From JAVBPA01 sp031549925 (GTDB lineage: Bacteria; Bacillota; Clostridia; Oscillospirales; CAG-272): a stretch of 64,000 bases of DNA. A program made the translations under genes and the position numbers. The number at the start of each line of letters is the position of its first letter. The first letter of the stretch is position 1. The stretch is taken from assembly GCA_031549925.1 (NCBI GenBank), contig JAVBPA010000006.1:14160-78159 (forward strand), in the 5' to 3' direction. A model generated the notes under the pieces. It was not told the DNA's origin. It saw nothing but the letters and a program-made list of their open reading frames with translations, and ran no database searches. Below are positions 26,062 to 35,904 of the stretch, piece by piece.

Positions 26062-27117
26062 TTAATATAAAAACATAGCATCGCCGTATGAAAAAAATCT
26101 GTATTTATTTTTTACCGCTTCGCTGTAAGCATTCAAAATTATATCTCTTGATGAAAAAGCTGATACAAGCATTAAAAGTGTACTTTCCGGCAAATGAAAA
26201 TTTGTTATCAAAGCGTTTGTTATTTTAAATTTATAACCCGGATAAATATATATTCCCGTCCAACCCGAAAAAGGATGTACCTTACCTTCTTCATTTGAAA
26301 CACTTTCCAATACTCGGCAGGAGGTTGTTCCTACAGCTATTATTCTCTGCGTTCTATTGTTTATTATCTCAGCGTTCTCCGCTGTTATTTCTATATATTC
26401 TGAATGCATTTGATGTTCTGTTATATTTTCTTCTTTAACAGGACGGAAAGTTCCGAGACCTACATGTAACAAAACTCTGGCTATTTTAACTCCAATTTTT
26501 TCAATATCACAAAGTAATTGCTGTGTAAAATGCAATCCTGCTGTCGGAGCCGCGGCGGAACCGTTTATCTTTGCGTATACTGTTTGATATCTTTCCTTTT
26601 CGTTGTCGCGTTCCTTTATATAAGGCGGAAGCGGAACTTGTCCGATTTTATCCAATATTTCGTAAAAATTTCCGTTATATATTAATTTAACGAGACGTCT
26701 GCCGTCTGATAATATTTCCGTTATTTCCGCACATAATATACCTTCTCCGAATATAATACAAGTACCGATTTTTCCTCTTCTGGCGGGATACATTATTGTC
26801 TCCCAAACATTGCCGCTTCTTTCGTTTAAAAGCAACATTTCCATTTCGATTCCGGTATCGGATTTTTTTCCGATAAGTCTTGCAGGTATAACTTTTGTCT
26901 CATTTAAAACGAGAACATCGCCTTTTTTTAAATAATTTTTTATATCAGAAAAAATATTATGCGTAATATTACCGTTTTCTTTATTTAAAACAAGCAAGCG
27001 GGAATTGTCACGCTTTTCAGCAGGTGTTTGAGCTATGAGTTCATCGGGAAGCTCATAATAAAAATCTTTCTTTTTTAAATTAGTGGGGAAAAGTTCGTTT
27101 TTTATAAGATTATCCAT
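26062..27117 (-). CDS. queA: S-adenosylmethionine:tRNA ribosyltransferase-isomerase
   Basis: 351 residues. [43 protein letters not shown] and [10 protein letters not shown] are QueA signatures. It forms epoxyqueuosine from preQ1-modified tRNA, in queuosine synthesis. The coding region is complete. Divergent from the lysine riboswitch of dapA; other queuosine genes are not in the window. Confidence 0.95.
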   Translation of the reverse strand: MDNLIKNELFPTNLKKKDFYYELPDELIAQTPAEKRDNSRLLVLNKENGNITHNIFSDIKNYLKKGDVLVLNETKVIPARLIGKKSDTGIEMEMLLLNERSGNVWETIMYPARRGKIGTCIIFGEGILCAEITEILSDGRRLVKLIYNGNFYEILDKIGQVPLPPYIKERDNEKERYQTVYAKINGSAAAPTAGLHFTQQLLCDIEKIGVKIARVLLHVGLGTFRPVKEENITEHQMHSEYIEITAENAEIINNRTQRIIAVGTTSCRVLESVSNEEGKVHPFSGWTGIYIYPGYKFKITNALITNFHLPESTLLMLVSAFSSRDIILNAYSEAVKNKYRFFSYGDAMFLY

Positions 27118-27190
27118 TTATATTCCGTTTACATATAATAAAATTAATTAATATTAAATTTGAAACATAATGCAATATTAATTTTAATGC

Positions 27191-27219
27191 TTGACATATC
27201 GTATGAATTATGTTAGCAT
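27191..27219 (+). promoter_or_regulatory. Promoter of lysine riboswitch-dapA
   Basis: TTGACA at 27191-27196, 17-nt spacer, TAGCAT at 27214-27219 just before the aptamer. Confidence 0.7.
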
Positions 27220-27227
27220 AGAACGCA

Positions 27228-27458
27228 GATAGAGGCTGCGGCAAAGATAAGTACCAAACGATTACGATTTGTAAATAATACAAATATAAATATATTAATA
27301 TTAGATATTAACGTAAATGAAAAGGAAAGGCAATGCCGCCGAAGAAACAAATTTGTTACGACGACTGTTTGTTTCTGGGACGCAAATGAATAATTTGCGT
27401 ACTGTCATCATAAAAAACCGTCGAGCTTGCTTTTGCTGCGGTGTGATGGAGAGCTATC
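27228..27458 (+). promoter_or_regulatory. Lysine riboswitch (L box)
   Basis: The P1 strand GATAG (27228-27232) pairs with CTATC (27454-27458). Between are the conserved segments AGAGGCTGCGGCAAAGATAAGTA, GGAAAGGCAATGCCGCCGAAG, TTTCTGGGACGC, ACTGTCATCAT, and GTGATGGAGAGC in the L-box order. Directly upstream of dapA, it should repress the diaminopimelate/lysine pathway when lysine is high, through the terminator at 27579-27602. Confidence 0.93.
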
Positions 27459-27578
27459 ATGTAAAAATATAATCCTTTTATTTTGTCTTTCTATAAATTT
27501 TTTATATAGTAATAAAAGGACATATATTAAATTGACAGGTAAAATAAATTTTACTTTGTTTATTATATTACATGTATA

Positions 27579-27604
27579 GCCGGTTTTCAACCGGTTTTTT
27601 CGTT
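27579..27604 (+). terminator. Lysine riboswitch attenuator
   Basis: CCGGTT at 27580-27585 and AACCGG at 27589-27594 form a tight stem followed by TTTTTTCGTTTT. Its place between the aptamer and dapA is that of the ligand-controlled terminator. Confidence 0.75.
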
Positions 27605-27637
27605 TTTAATAAATATTTTTGAAAGGACATTTTTGCT

Positions 27638-28528
27638 ATGAAAAATAAAACAATATTCCGCGGAGCGGGAGTTGCTGTTGTAACACCGTTTATTAATGAT
27701 AAAGTAGATTATAATTCACTCGGAAACATAATCGATTACCAAATAAAATGCGGCACTGACGCTATTGTTATATGCGGAACAACAGGGGAGAGTTCAACTC
27801 TGACCGATGAAGAACACCGAATGTGTATCGAATTTGCGGTTAAACATACGGCGGGACGCGTACCGGTTATAGCCGGAACAGGATCGAACGATACACAATA
27901 TTCAATTGAATTATCAAAACACGCTTGTGAAGCCGGAGCAGATGCGCTGCTTCTAGTAACCCCCTATTATAACAAAGCAACTCAAAAAGGTTTAATAAAA
28001 AGCTTTTCGGCAATTGCGGATGCTTCTACAAAACCAATAATTTTATATAATGTTCCTCAGAGAACCGGTTGTTCAATAAATGTATCTACATACAAAGAAT
28101 TGGCAAAACATGAAAATATTGCAGCGGTTAAAGAAGCAAACAGCGATATTTCTAAAATCACGGAATTATTTGCGGAATGCGGAGATGAGCTAGATATTTA
28201 CAGCGGAAATGATGATCAAATCATACCGTTTTTAGCTCTCGGGGGATGCGGGGTAATTTCTGTTTTATCAAATGTTATGCCTTCGGAAACGCATGAAATT
28301 TGTAAGTTATGGTTTGACGGCAAAATAAAAGAAAGCGCTTCATTACAATTAAAGTTGATAAAACTGATAAACGCTTTGTTTTGTGAAGTAAATCCTATAC
28401 CGGTAAAAACAGCAATGGAAGCTCTCGGTTGGTGTAAAGGTGAAATAAGAATGCCTTTATGCGAAATGGATGATAAAAATAAACAGTTATTGCTTTCTGC
28501 TATGCGGGAGCTTGATTTAATAAAATAA
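27638..28528 (+). CDS. dapA: 4-hydroxy-tetrahydrodipicolinate synthase
   Basis: 296 residues, normal size. CGTTGESSTLTDEEH (pyruvate/substrate site), YNVPQRTGCS with the catalytic Tyr, and the Schiff-base Lys in AAVKEAN identify the (beta/alpha)8 enzyme that condenses pyruvate with aspartate semialdehyde. GAAAGGAC precedes the ATG. Under the lysine riboswitch. Its partner dapB lies 6 kb downstream after four sugar genes. Confidence 0.96.
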   Translation: MKNKTIFRGAGVAVVTPFINDKVDYNSLGNIIDYQIKCGTDAIVICGTTGESSTLTDEEHRMCIEFAVKHTAGRVPVIAGTGSNDTQYSIELSKHACEAGADALLLVTPYYNKATQKGLIKSFSAIADASTKPIILYNVPQRTGCSINVSTYKELAKHENIAAVKEANSDISKITELFAECGDELDIYSGNDDQIIPFLALGGCGVISVLSNVMPSETHEICKLWFDGKIKESASLQLKLIKLINALFCEVNPIPVKTAMEALGWCKGEIRMPLCEMDDKNKQLLLSAMRELDLIK

Positions 28529-28545
28529 TTATAATAATTACAGAA

Positions 28546-28594
28546 ATGGCAATGAATAATATATTAATTAGACTGTATATTATTCATTGCTTTA
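28546..28594 (+). terminator. Terminator after dapA
   Basis: GCAATGAATAATATA (28549-28563) pairs with TATATTATTCATTGC (28576-28590), followed by TTTAAAATT. It is a long near-perfect stem that separates dapA from the sugar genes. Confidence 0.75.
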
Positions 28595-28685
28595 AAATTA
28601 AAAATAAACTTATTTTTCAGTTTATTTAAAGATTTTATCATATCATAAAAAATTTATATAAATAATTATATAAAAAGAGGTTTAT

Positions 28686-31265
28686 ATGGAACGAATGATT
28701 TATAAAAAAGAATCCACATCTGAAATATCTTTTCCTCTCGGAGGAATAGGAACGGGTTCAATAGGACTTGCCGGAAACGGAAGATTAATAGACTGGGAAA
28801 TTTTTAACAGACCGAATAAAGGTTCTGATAACGGTCACAGCCATATAGCTGTTAAAGCTACAAAAAACGGAAGACTTATTGATGCCCGTGTTTTAAACGG
28901 CGATGTTTATCATGAAATGAGCGGGAAATATGGAAAAGGTTTCGGTTATGGATTAAATAATTCTTCCATGGCTGGTTTCCCTCATTTTTCTGATTGGACT
29001 TTTTGTGGTGAATTTCCTTTTGCGAAACTAAATTTTGGCGGTGATTTCCCGGGTAATATTTCGCTTACCGCTTTTAATCCTTTTATTGTCAGAAACGAAA
29101 ATGATTCCGGAATACCGGGAGCGTTTTTTGAAATATCCATTACAAACACAACAGAAGATGATATTGATTATTCTGTAGCGTTTTCTCTCCGCAATCCATA
29201 CGTTAAATCTAAAAATGATTATATTAAATTAAATGAAGGCTGCGCTATATTCATGACTCAATCGGAAGCTGACGAAAATTCGGCAGGATACGGAGATATT
29301 TCTCTTGCAACCGACGGAGGGTGTGACGGAAACGGAAAACCCGGTATTACATCATATCAGCAATATTGGTTCAGAGGCGGATGGTGGGATCATGTAGAAA
29401 CATATTGGCGTAATTTTGTTGAACATGATACCTTTGCAAACCGTATATATGAAAATCCAGGACATTACGATATTGGAACAATATGTGTTAAAATGAACGC
29501 TTGTGCCGGAAAAACGGTTAAAGTAAAATACATAATAACTTGGAACATTCCTAACATGTATAATTATTGGGACAGATATATCATAAAAGACGAAAATGGA
29601 GCGGAAAAAGATTATATCTGGAAAAATTATTATTCCACATTATTCGCAAATTCACTTGCAAGCGCAAAATATTCCATTAATAATTGGGACAGGCTTTATA
29701 ACGATACGAAAAAATATCATGATGAATTATTTTTGTCCTCACTTCCGCAGGAAGTAATAGAAGCTGTTTCAGCTACGGTTTCTGTTTTAAAAACTCCGAC
29801 TGTTTTGCGGGTTGAAAACGGAAATTTTTGGGGTTGGGAAGGCTGCGGTGAAAATCACGGTTCATGTGACGGAAGCTGTACTCATGTTTGGAATTATGCG
29901 TATGCGATGGCATTTTTATTTCCTTCGCTTGAAAGAAATATCCGCGATACAGATTATTTATATAATTATTCCGATGACGGAAAAATGACTTTCAGGCAAA
30001 AGCTTCCTATGGATAGAGAAAAATGGACTTTCAGAGCTTGTGTTGACGGTCAAATGGGCGGAATAATTAAAATATACCGTGAATGGAAAATATCCGGAGA
30101 TAATGAATGGCTGAAAAATAAATGGGAACATGTTAAAAAATCGTTGGAATATGCTTGGAGTGATTTAAATCCTGACAAATGGGACGCAAATAAAGACGGA
30201 GTTCTTGAAGGAAGACAGCATCATACTCTTGATATGGAATTGTTCGGACCTTCTTCATGGCTCGAAAGTTTTTATCTGGCAGCTCTTGCCGCGGCTTCCG
30301 AAATGGCAGAATTTTTAGGTGAAAAAGAAAAAGCTTTAGAATACAATAAATTATTTGAATCGGGTAAAAATTATTCGGATAAATATTTATGGAACGGCGA
30401 GTATTTTATACAAAATATCAATATACATGATAAAAGCATATTGGAATCTTTTGGAGATGAAGCCGTAAATGCTTATTGGAATAATGAATCAAAACAAATA
30501 AAATATCAAATAGGGCAGGGAAGCGAAATAGATCAAATGTGCGGACAATGGCATGCGGCAATTTGCGGAATTAAAGATATATTTAATCCTGATTTACGTA
30601 AAAAAGCTCTTGAATCGATGTACAAAAATAATTTTAAATCAAATATGCGTAATCATTATAATACTTTTCGTATTTTTGCGCAAAACGATGAATCAGGAGC
30701 TGTAATGTGTGATTTCCCGGGAAATATCGAAAAACCTGCTATTCCGATTCCCTACGCTCAGGAATGTATGCATGGTTTTGAATATCAGTTCGCGGGTTTG
30801 TTAATCAGTGAAGGATTAATTGAAAAAGGCCTTTCTGTAGTACGTTCTGTAAGAGACAGATACGCAGGATATAACCGTAATCCCTGGAACGAAATTGAAT
30901 GCGGATCAAATTACGCGCGTTCAATGGCAAGTTATGCGTTGATTCCTATATTATCGGGTTTTTATTTTGACATGCCTAATAACGCAATAGGTTTTGAACC
31001 GAAAATAAACAAAGAAGATTTCCGTTGTATTTGGAGCTTAAACGATGCTTGGGGTAATATTATTATTAATAAAAACGGAGCGGAATTAAATATATTAGAC
31101 GGAAAAATTAATATAAAAAAATTTAAGCTTCCTGAATATATATTAAAAAATAATTTGGAAATTATATGTGACAGTAAAAAAATTGATTATTCTGTTGACA
31201 AAAATTTTATTATATTTAATAATCTTGAAATGATTGAAAACAATTTAAAAATAAAAATAATTTAA
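28686..31265 (+). CDS. GH116-family glycosidase (beta-glucosidase/glucosylceramidase-like)
   Basis: 859 residues. The N-terminal beta-sandwich begins with SFPLGGIGTGSIGLAGNGRL, the usual start of GH116 N-terminal domains. The (alpha/alpha)6 catalytic DUF608 domain carries a likely nucleophile Glu in WGWEGCGENHG (about 383), CTHVWNY after it, and a likely acid/base Asp in HHTLDMELFGP (about 515). No signal peptide, so cytoplasmic beta-glycoside hydrolysis (glucosides or xylosides are known substrates of the family). AGAGGT precedes the ATG. First gene of a four-gene sugar set with an aldo/keto reductase, a binding protein and a sialidase-like protein. Confidence 0.9.
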   Translation: MERMIYKKESTSEISFPLGGIGTGSIGLAGNGRLIDWEIFNRPNKGSDNGHSHIAVKATKNGRLIDARVLNGDVYHEMSGKYGKGFGYGLNNSSMAGFPHFSDWTFCGEFPFAKLNFGGDFPGNISLTAFNPFIVRNENDSGIPGAFFEISITNTTEDDIDYSVAFSLRNPYVKSKNDYIKLNEGCAIFMTQSEADENSAGYGDISLATDGGCDGNGKPGITSYQQYWFRGGWWDHVETYWRNFVEHDTFANRIYENPGHYDIGTICVKMNACAGKTVKVKYIITWNIPNMYNYWDRYIIKDENGAEKDYIWKNYYSTLFANSLASAKYSINNWDRLYNDTKKYHDELFLSSLPQEVIEAVSATVSVLKTPTVLRVENGNFWGWEGCGENHGSCDGSCTHVWNYAYAMAFLFPSLERNIRDTDYLYNYSDDGKMTFRQKLPMDREKWTFRACVDGQMGGIIKIYREWKISGDNEWLKNKWEHVKKSLEYAWSDLNPDKWDANKDGVLEGRQHHTLDMELFGPSSWLESFYLAALAAASEMAEFLGEKEKALEYNKLFESGKNYSDKYLWNGEYFIQNINIHDKSILESFGDEAVNAYWNNESKQIKYQIGQGSEIDQMCGQWHAAICGIKDIFNPDLRKKALESMYKNNFKSNMRNHYNTFRIFAQNDESGAVMCDFPGNIEKPAIPIPYAQECMHGFEYQFAGLLISEGLIEKGLSVVRSVRDRYAGYNRNPWNEIECGSNYARSMASYALIPILSGFYFDMPNNAIGFEPKINKEDFRCIWSLNDAWGNIIINKNGAELNILDGKINIKKFKLPEYILKNNLEIICDSKKIDYSVDKNFIIFNNLEMIENNLKIKII

Positions 31266-31283
31266 TAAAGGGAGAAAAATAAA

Positions 31284-32108
31284 ATGAATATTAAAACAAA
31301 AGTAAAACTCAACAACGGAAACGAAATTCCAATATTCGGACTTGGTGTTTTTAAAGCTGTAAACGGAGAAGAAACAGAAAATTCCGTTTTGTGGGCAATC
31401 GAAGCTGGATATCGACACATTGATACAGCGGCGATATACGGCAATGAAGAAGCTGTAGGGAACGCGGTAAAAAAATGCGGTATTCCGCGTGAAGAATTGT
31501 TTATCACAACTAAACTCTGGAATGAAGAAATGCGCCGCGGAAATCAATTGAAAGCTTTTGATGAAAGTTTACGTAAGCTTGGACTCGATTATGTGGATTT
31601 GTATTTGATACACTGGCCTGTTAAAGAAGTTTATTTAAAATCATGGGAATGTATGGAAAAAATATATGCCTCCGGAAAAGCCAAATCAATCGGAGTTTCC
31701 AATTTTAAAGTTTCTCATATGAATAATCTTTTATCGTCATGTAATATTATACCGGCTGTAAACCAAATGGAATTTAATCCTCAAATGCAGGATTATGATA
31801 TATTAAATTTATGCCTTAAAAAAAATATTGCTTTTGAATCATGGAGTCCGCTCGGGTGCGGAAAATATACTTCCGACAGTGAAATAAGCAAAATAGGTTC
31901 AAAATACGGAAAAAGCGCTGTCCAAACAATATTAAGATGGATACTTCAAAAAAACATTATAGTTTTTCCGAAATCCGTTAAAAAAGATCATATAATCGAA
32001 AACGCTGATATATTTGATTTTGCTTTATCAAATGAAGATTGTGCTAAAATTGATTCAATGCATACGGGAATAAGATCGGGAGCCGACCCGGATACATTTA
32101 CATTTTAG
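31284..32108 (+). CDS. Aldo/keto reductase
   Basis: 274 residues. The catalytic tetrad Asp/Tyr/Lys/His is in HIDTAAIYGNE (D and Y), FITTKLWNE (K) and LIHWPV (H). IGVSNFKVSHM and VNQMEFNP are standard barrel motifs. It reduces an aldehyde or ketose with NADPH, or the reverse. GGGAG precedes the start 18 nt after the GH116 gene. It likely handles the released sugar or its oxidised form, but the substrate is unknown. Confidence 0.92.
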   Translation: MNIKTKVKLNNGNEIPIFGLGVFKAVNGEETENSVLWAIEAGYRHIDTAAIYGNEEAVGNAVKKCGIPREELFITTKLWNEEMRRGNQLKAFDESLRKLGLDYVDLYLIHWPVKEVYLKSWECMEKIYASGKAKSIGVSNFKVSHMNNLLSSCNIIPAVNQMEFNPQMQDYDILNLCLKKNIAFESWSPLGCGKYTSDSEISKIGSKYGKSAVQTILRWILQKNIIVFPKSVKKDHIIENADIFDFALSNEDCAKIDSMHTGIRSGADPDTFTF

Positions 32109-32144
32109 TTATTTTTTATAAATAACATGAATCGGGGGAATTAT

Positions 32145-33602
32145 ATGTTATTCAAAAAATCAATAATTTTTATTATAATATTTTCAATGATGTTAACTGT
32201 TTTATCCTGTTCTGAATCGGAAAACGGTTCAAAAACTGATACTGAATCCGTTTCGGAAACTACAATTATAAACGAAGAACCGGAAACAGAAATTCCCGCT
32301 CCCGATATTCCGGCAATGAATTACGAAGGATATAAGCTAACAATTCTTACAAATACAAATTATAATACAAATTTCAGATTAAACATGGAAGACGATGCGG
32401 ATCCTTTAAATGATGCTTCATATAAAAGAAATCTGGCTTTGAAAGAAAAATATAATATCGAATTTGAAATTATTGAAAATGATAATTATTTAAAACTTAT
32501 GTCAAATTCTATAACAGCTTCTGACGGAGCGTATGATTTTATATTTCCGCATGCTACAGCGGGAGTAGCGCAAATGATTACTAATAATTATCTCTATAAT
32601 TGGAATGATGTTGACTATGTAGATTTTACAAAACCTTGGTGGAACAGTTCAATGACTGAAAATTTATCTATAGGTGATAATTTATACTATGTTTCAGGGG
32701 ATATTGTTTTAACATGGCAGGGTTTAATTTCTTTGTTATTTAATAAAGATTTTATTGAAAACAACAATATAGGTATTGATTTTTATCAGCTTGTTTTTGA
32801 CGGAAGCTGGACATATGATAAATTAAATTCAGTTATAAAAGGTATGGCTTCCGATTTAAACGGCGACAGCGAAATGGATGACAGGGATATATACGGACTT
32901 TTAAAATGTACAGCGAGTTATGCGGATTTGTTCGCAATGAATCAGCGCATAACAGAACGTGATGAAAACGGAATTCCGCAATTTTGTTTAAATAGCGAAC
33001 ACATGGCTGATGTTGTTACAAAATATTACAATACCGTATACAATCCTGATACTTTTTTGAATACATTTTCAAGTGTTACATACGCAACGGGCACATACCG
33101 TTCGATGATACTTGAGGGAAGATCCTTTTTCTCAGAACTTGATATCGGATCACTTCATACTTATCTCAGAGAAATAGAACACGAATTTGGAATACTTCCG
33201 CTTCCAAAATATGACGAAAACCAAAATAACTACCGTGTATTCTGCGGAGCCGGATTAATAGGTATACCATCATATGTCACTGATATTAAATTATGCGGAG
33301 CAGTGGCAGAAGATATGGCATATTACAGCTATAAATATATGCGTCCCGCGTTTTTCGATATTGTTTTGCAAAACAAAGCTTTGCGTGACGGAGATTCATA
33401 CAAAGTATTGCAAATGATGCACGAAAATAAAACATTTGATTTTGGATTTAATTTTGACAGCACAGGGTTAGCTTTTTCTGTTTTAACTAAAGTTGTTTTG
33501 GAAAAAAAGAGTACTGATTTTGCCTCATATTATAAATCAATTGAAAAGCAAATAACATCAGCGCTTAATAAAGTTATAGAATCATTTAACCAGGGAGAGT
33601 GA
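32145..33602 (+). CDS. Extracellular solute-binding lipoprotein (paralogue B)
   Basis: About 485 residues from the ATG at 32145, preceded by GGGGGA; an upstream ATG at 32127 is less likely because that site would lie inside the gene. A signal peptide ends in lipobox VLSC with Cys about residue 22, followed by a Ser/Thr/Glu tether. The body has WTYDKLN, SDLNGDSEMDDRDIYG (Ca-binding-like loop) and the FGILPLPKYDENQ segment also seen in the other two paralogues. It probably binds a sugar for ABC uptake, but no permease is adjacent. Confidence 0.88.
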   Translation: MLFKKSIIFIIIFSMMLTVLSCSESENGSKTDTESVSETTIINEEPETEIPAPDIPAMNYEGYKLTILTNTNYNTNFRLNMEDDADPLNDASYKRNLALKEKYNIEFEIIENDNYLKLMSNSITASDGAYDFIFPHATAGVAQMITNNYLYNWNDVDYVDFTKPWWNSSMTENLSIGDNLYYVSGDIVLTWQGLISLLFNKDFIENNNIGIDFYQLVFDGSWTYDKLNSVIKGMASDLNGDSEMDDRDIYGLLKCTASYADLFAMNQRITERDENGIPQFCLNSEHMADVVTKYYNTVYNPDTFLNTFSSVTYATGTYRSMILEGRSFFSELDIGSLHTYLREIEHEFGILPLPKYDENQNNYRVFCGAGLIGIPSYVTDIKLCGAVAEDMAYYSYKYMRPAFFDIVLQNKALRDGDSYKVLQMMHENKTFDFGFNFDSTGLAFSVLTKVVLEKKSTDFASYYKSIEKQITSALNKVIESFNQGE

Positions 33603-33608
33603 ATTTAT

Positions 33609-34709
33609 ATGTTAATAAATCCTAATAAAAGTCATGGAATAGTATTTAGAAAAGAAAAAAGCATGTATGGTTATCAGGGATGGCCTTCTCTTACCAAAAC
33701 AGATGACGGAACTTTAATCGCAGCATATTCGGGTTATCGTATGCAGCATATATGTCCTTTCGGTAAAACGGTTATAAACAGATCATACGACGAAGGAAAA
33801 ACATGGACCCCGCAAATAATTATAAATGATTCTCCGCTTGACGACCGTGACGCCGGTATTTTAAGCTTAGGTAAAAACAAATTGCTTATTACATTTTTTA
33901 ATCATCCCGCTTCCGTTATGGAAAAAGATTACATAAACAATGTAAAAACAGTATGTTCACCGGATGAAGCTCTTATTTCGCTTTCGCAAATCGCAAGTTA
34001 TAAAAATTTGTCTGACGAACAAAGAATGGGCGGATCTTTTATAAAAATCAGCGAAGACGGGGGAATTACATGGAGTGAAAGAATAAAAATACCGGTTTCA
34101 GCTCCGCACGGACCTAATAAATCAGCAGATAATACATTGATATATTTGGGAAAAGAACTTTATTCTGAAGGAGAAGAAGAAAAAGGCGCTATTGCTTTTT
34201 ATACAAGTCCCGACGGTTATAAATGGTCCCGTGTTTCTAAAATTGAAATACCGGAAGGATATAAAGCCGATAATTTCCATGAACCTCATGTTATAGAACT
34301 TCCGGGAGGACGTTTATTCGGTACAATCCGCGCTCAAGGCAGTCCCGTATATCATGGATTTTCGATATTTACTTGTTATTCTGATGATAAAGGCATAACC
34401 TGGACTATACCTAAATGTATAGATATATCAGGTTCACCTCCCCATTTAATGCTACATTCATCCGGAGCGTTGATTTGTTCTTTCGGAAGGAGAGAAGCTC
34501 CTTTCGGTGAACGTGCCGTTGTTTCGTATGACGGAGGAGAAACTTGGACGGATGAATACGATATCGATAACTGTGTGTCCAGCGGAGATTTAGGTTATCC
34601 GGCTTCGGTTGAATTATCGGACGGAAGCATTTTTACATTATATTATCAAGCATATCCGGGAGACAATAAAACATCGATACTATATACAATATGGAATTTG
34701 AAAAAATAA
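33609..34709 (+). CDS. BNR/sialidase-superfamily protein
   Basis: 366 residues, a likely six-bladed beta-propeller. Five Asp-box (S-x-D-x-G-x-T-W) copies are visible: SYDEGKTW, SEDGGITW, SPDGYKW, SDDKGITW and SYDGGETW. GTIRAQG near residue 240 carries a conserved Arg. No signal peptide, so either cytoplasmic or secreted by another route. The fold is common to sialidases and other glycosidases and to non-enzymatic relatives; sialidase activity is not shown. It follows the binding protein by 6 nt, with GGGAG upstream. Confidence 0.8.
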   Translation: MLINPNKSHGIVFRKEKSMYGYQGWPSLTKTDDGTLIAAYSGYRMQHICPFGKTVINRSYDEGKTWTPQIIINDSPLDDRDAGILSLGKNKLLITFFNHPASVMEKDYINNVKTVCSPDEALISLSQIASYKNLSDEQRMGGSFIKISEDGGITWSERIKIPVSAPHGPNKSADNTLIYLGKELYSEGEEEKGAIAFYTSPDGYKWSRVSKIEIPEGYKADNFHEPHVIELPGGRLFGTIRAQGSPVYHGFSIFTCYSDDKGITWTIPKCIDISGSPPHLMLHSSGALICSFGRREAPFGERAVVSYDGGETWTDEYDIDNCVSSGDLGYPASVELSDGSIFTLYYQAYPGDNKTSILYTIWNLKK

Positions 34710-34722
34710 ACGGAATTTAATT

Positions 34723-35499
34723 ATGATAAATTTAATAATAATTGGTATACGAGGAAGAATGGGGCAGGTTGTCGCGGAAGCTGCTTCGGCAAATCACGAA
34801 ACATTTAAAATTGCGGCAGGAATTGATATTAATGAAAACGCGGGAGATCATATTGAAAAATATCCGGTATATCCTTCTCTCCGTGATTTCAGCGGAGAAG
34901 CCGATGTTATCATCGATTTTTCTCATCATACTGCTATTGAAGGAATTTTAACCTATGCGCAAAAAAACCGTTTAGCGGTTGTTATAGCAACGACAGGACA
35001 TACCGAAGAAGAAAATTTAAAAATAAAGGAAGCTTCTCAAAAGATTCCGGTTTTTTACAGCCGTAATATGTCCATAGGCGTAAATTTGATTATAGAATTG
35101 TGTAAACAAGCAGCGGCAGCGCTTGACGGATTCAACATTGAAATAATTGAACGCCATCATAATAAAAAGCTAGACGCTCCCAGCGGAACAGCATTAATGA
35201 TAGCCGAAGCTGTATCTGAATCTGTTGCGGATAAATATTCACCTGAATATGTTTATTCACGTAAAGAAAAAAAAGAAGCACGCGGAAAAAATGAAATAGG
35301 AATCCATTCGCTTCGTGGAGGAACCATTGTAGGAGATCATGAAGTTGTATTTGCGGGATGCGATGAAGTTGTTACAATTTCACACAACGCGGCATCTCGT
35401 GATATATTTGCACAGGGAGCGATAAGAGCAGCTGTTTTTATTATGGGAAAACCAGCGGGGTTTTATTGCATGAAAGATTTAATCGATAAATATATTTAG
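34723..35499 (+). CDS. dapB: 4-hydroxy-tetrahydrodipicolinate reductase
   Basis: 258 residues. The Rossmann motif GIRGRMGQ, the active-site ERHHNKKLDAPSGTA and ISHNAASRDIFAQGA match DapB. It reduces the DapA product with NAD(P)H in diaminopimelate synthesis. It follows the sialidase-like gene by 13 nt, so it is probably cotranscribed with the sugar genes rather than with dapA. Confidence 0.95.
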   Translation: MINLIIIGIRGRMGQVVAEAASANHETFKIAAGIDINENAGDHIEKYPVYPSLRDFSGEADVIIDFSHHTAIEGILTYAQKNRLAVVIATTGHTEEENLKIKEASQKIPVFYSRNMSIGVNLIIELCKQAAAALDGFNIEIIERHHNKKLDAPSGTALMIAEAVSESVADKYSPEYVYSRKEKKEARGKNEIGIHSLRGGTIVGDHEVVFAGCDEVVTISHNAASRDIFAQGAIRAAVFIMGKPAGFYCMKDLIDKYI

Positions 35500-35510
35500 A
35501 ACTAAATAAC

Positions 35511-35552
35511 AAAAAAGCCGGGAAACATACAAAAGTTTTTCGGCTTTTAATT
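35511..35552 (+). terminator. Terminator after dapB
   Basis: AAAAGCCG at 35513-35520 pairs with CGGCTTTT at 35541-35548. It separates convergent dapB and rpmA transcripts; the A/T flanks may serve both strands. Confidence 0.65.
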
Positions 35553-35570
35553 ATTGTTTGTATAAAATTA

Positions 35571-35630
35571 TTTTGCGTAAACAGAAGCTATTCTGTGTAA
35601 ACAGAAACTATTCTGCGTAAACAGAAACTT
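35571..35630. repeat. Three tandem 20-bp copies covering the rpmA 3' end
   Basis: Units 35571-35590, 35591-35610 and 35611-35630 are near-identical (consensus TTCTGCGTAAACAGAAACTA, two to three differences per unit). On the minus strand the unit is TTTCTGTTTACGCAGAATAG. The first copy (35611-35630) encodes the last L27 codons (VSVYAE); the other two lie just past its stop. It looks like a tandem duplication of the end of rpmA, possibly by replication slippage. Confidence 0.9.
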
Positions 35631-35886
35631 TTTTACGTCCGCCTGTTAAATGTTCAAATTTAACTTTACCGGCGATAAGAGCAAACAATGTATCGTCTTT
35701 TCCGATTCCGACATTATTTCCGGGATGAATGTGTGTTCCTCTTTGACGTACAATTATATTTCCTGCTATAACGGGTTGACCGTCCGCACGTTTTACTCCA
35801 AGACGTTTTGATTCGCTGTCGCGTCCGTTCTTTGTTGAACCAACACCTTTTTTATGTGCAAAAAATTGTAATGATATTCTTAACAT
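35608..35886 (-). CDS. rpmA: 50S ribosomal protein L27
   Basis: 92 residues. [40 protein letters not shown] is the L27 core. The N-terminus [14 protein letters not shown] contains the cleavable Firmicutes-type extension, cut after LQFF to expose AHKKG by the Prp protease encoded just upstream. CGGAGGT precedes the ATG. L27 acts near the peptidyl transferase centre. The stop codon lies inside a triplicated 20-bp repeat. Confidence 0.96.
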   Translation of the reverse strand: MLRISLQFFAHKKGVGSTKNGRDSESKRLGVKRADGQPVIAGNIIVRQRGTHIHPGNNVGIGKDDTLFALIAGKVKFEHLTGGRKKVSVYAE

Positions 35887-35904
35887 AACAGTTTTACCTC
35901 CGAT

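Noticed and set aside
35571..35630. CRISPR-like array
   Set aside because: Three adjacent 20-bp units with no spacers; explained as a coding-end tandem duplication. No CRISPR or cas genes seen elsewhere.
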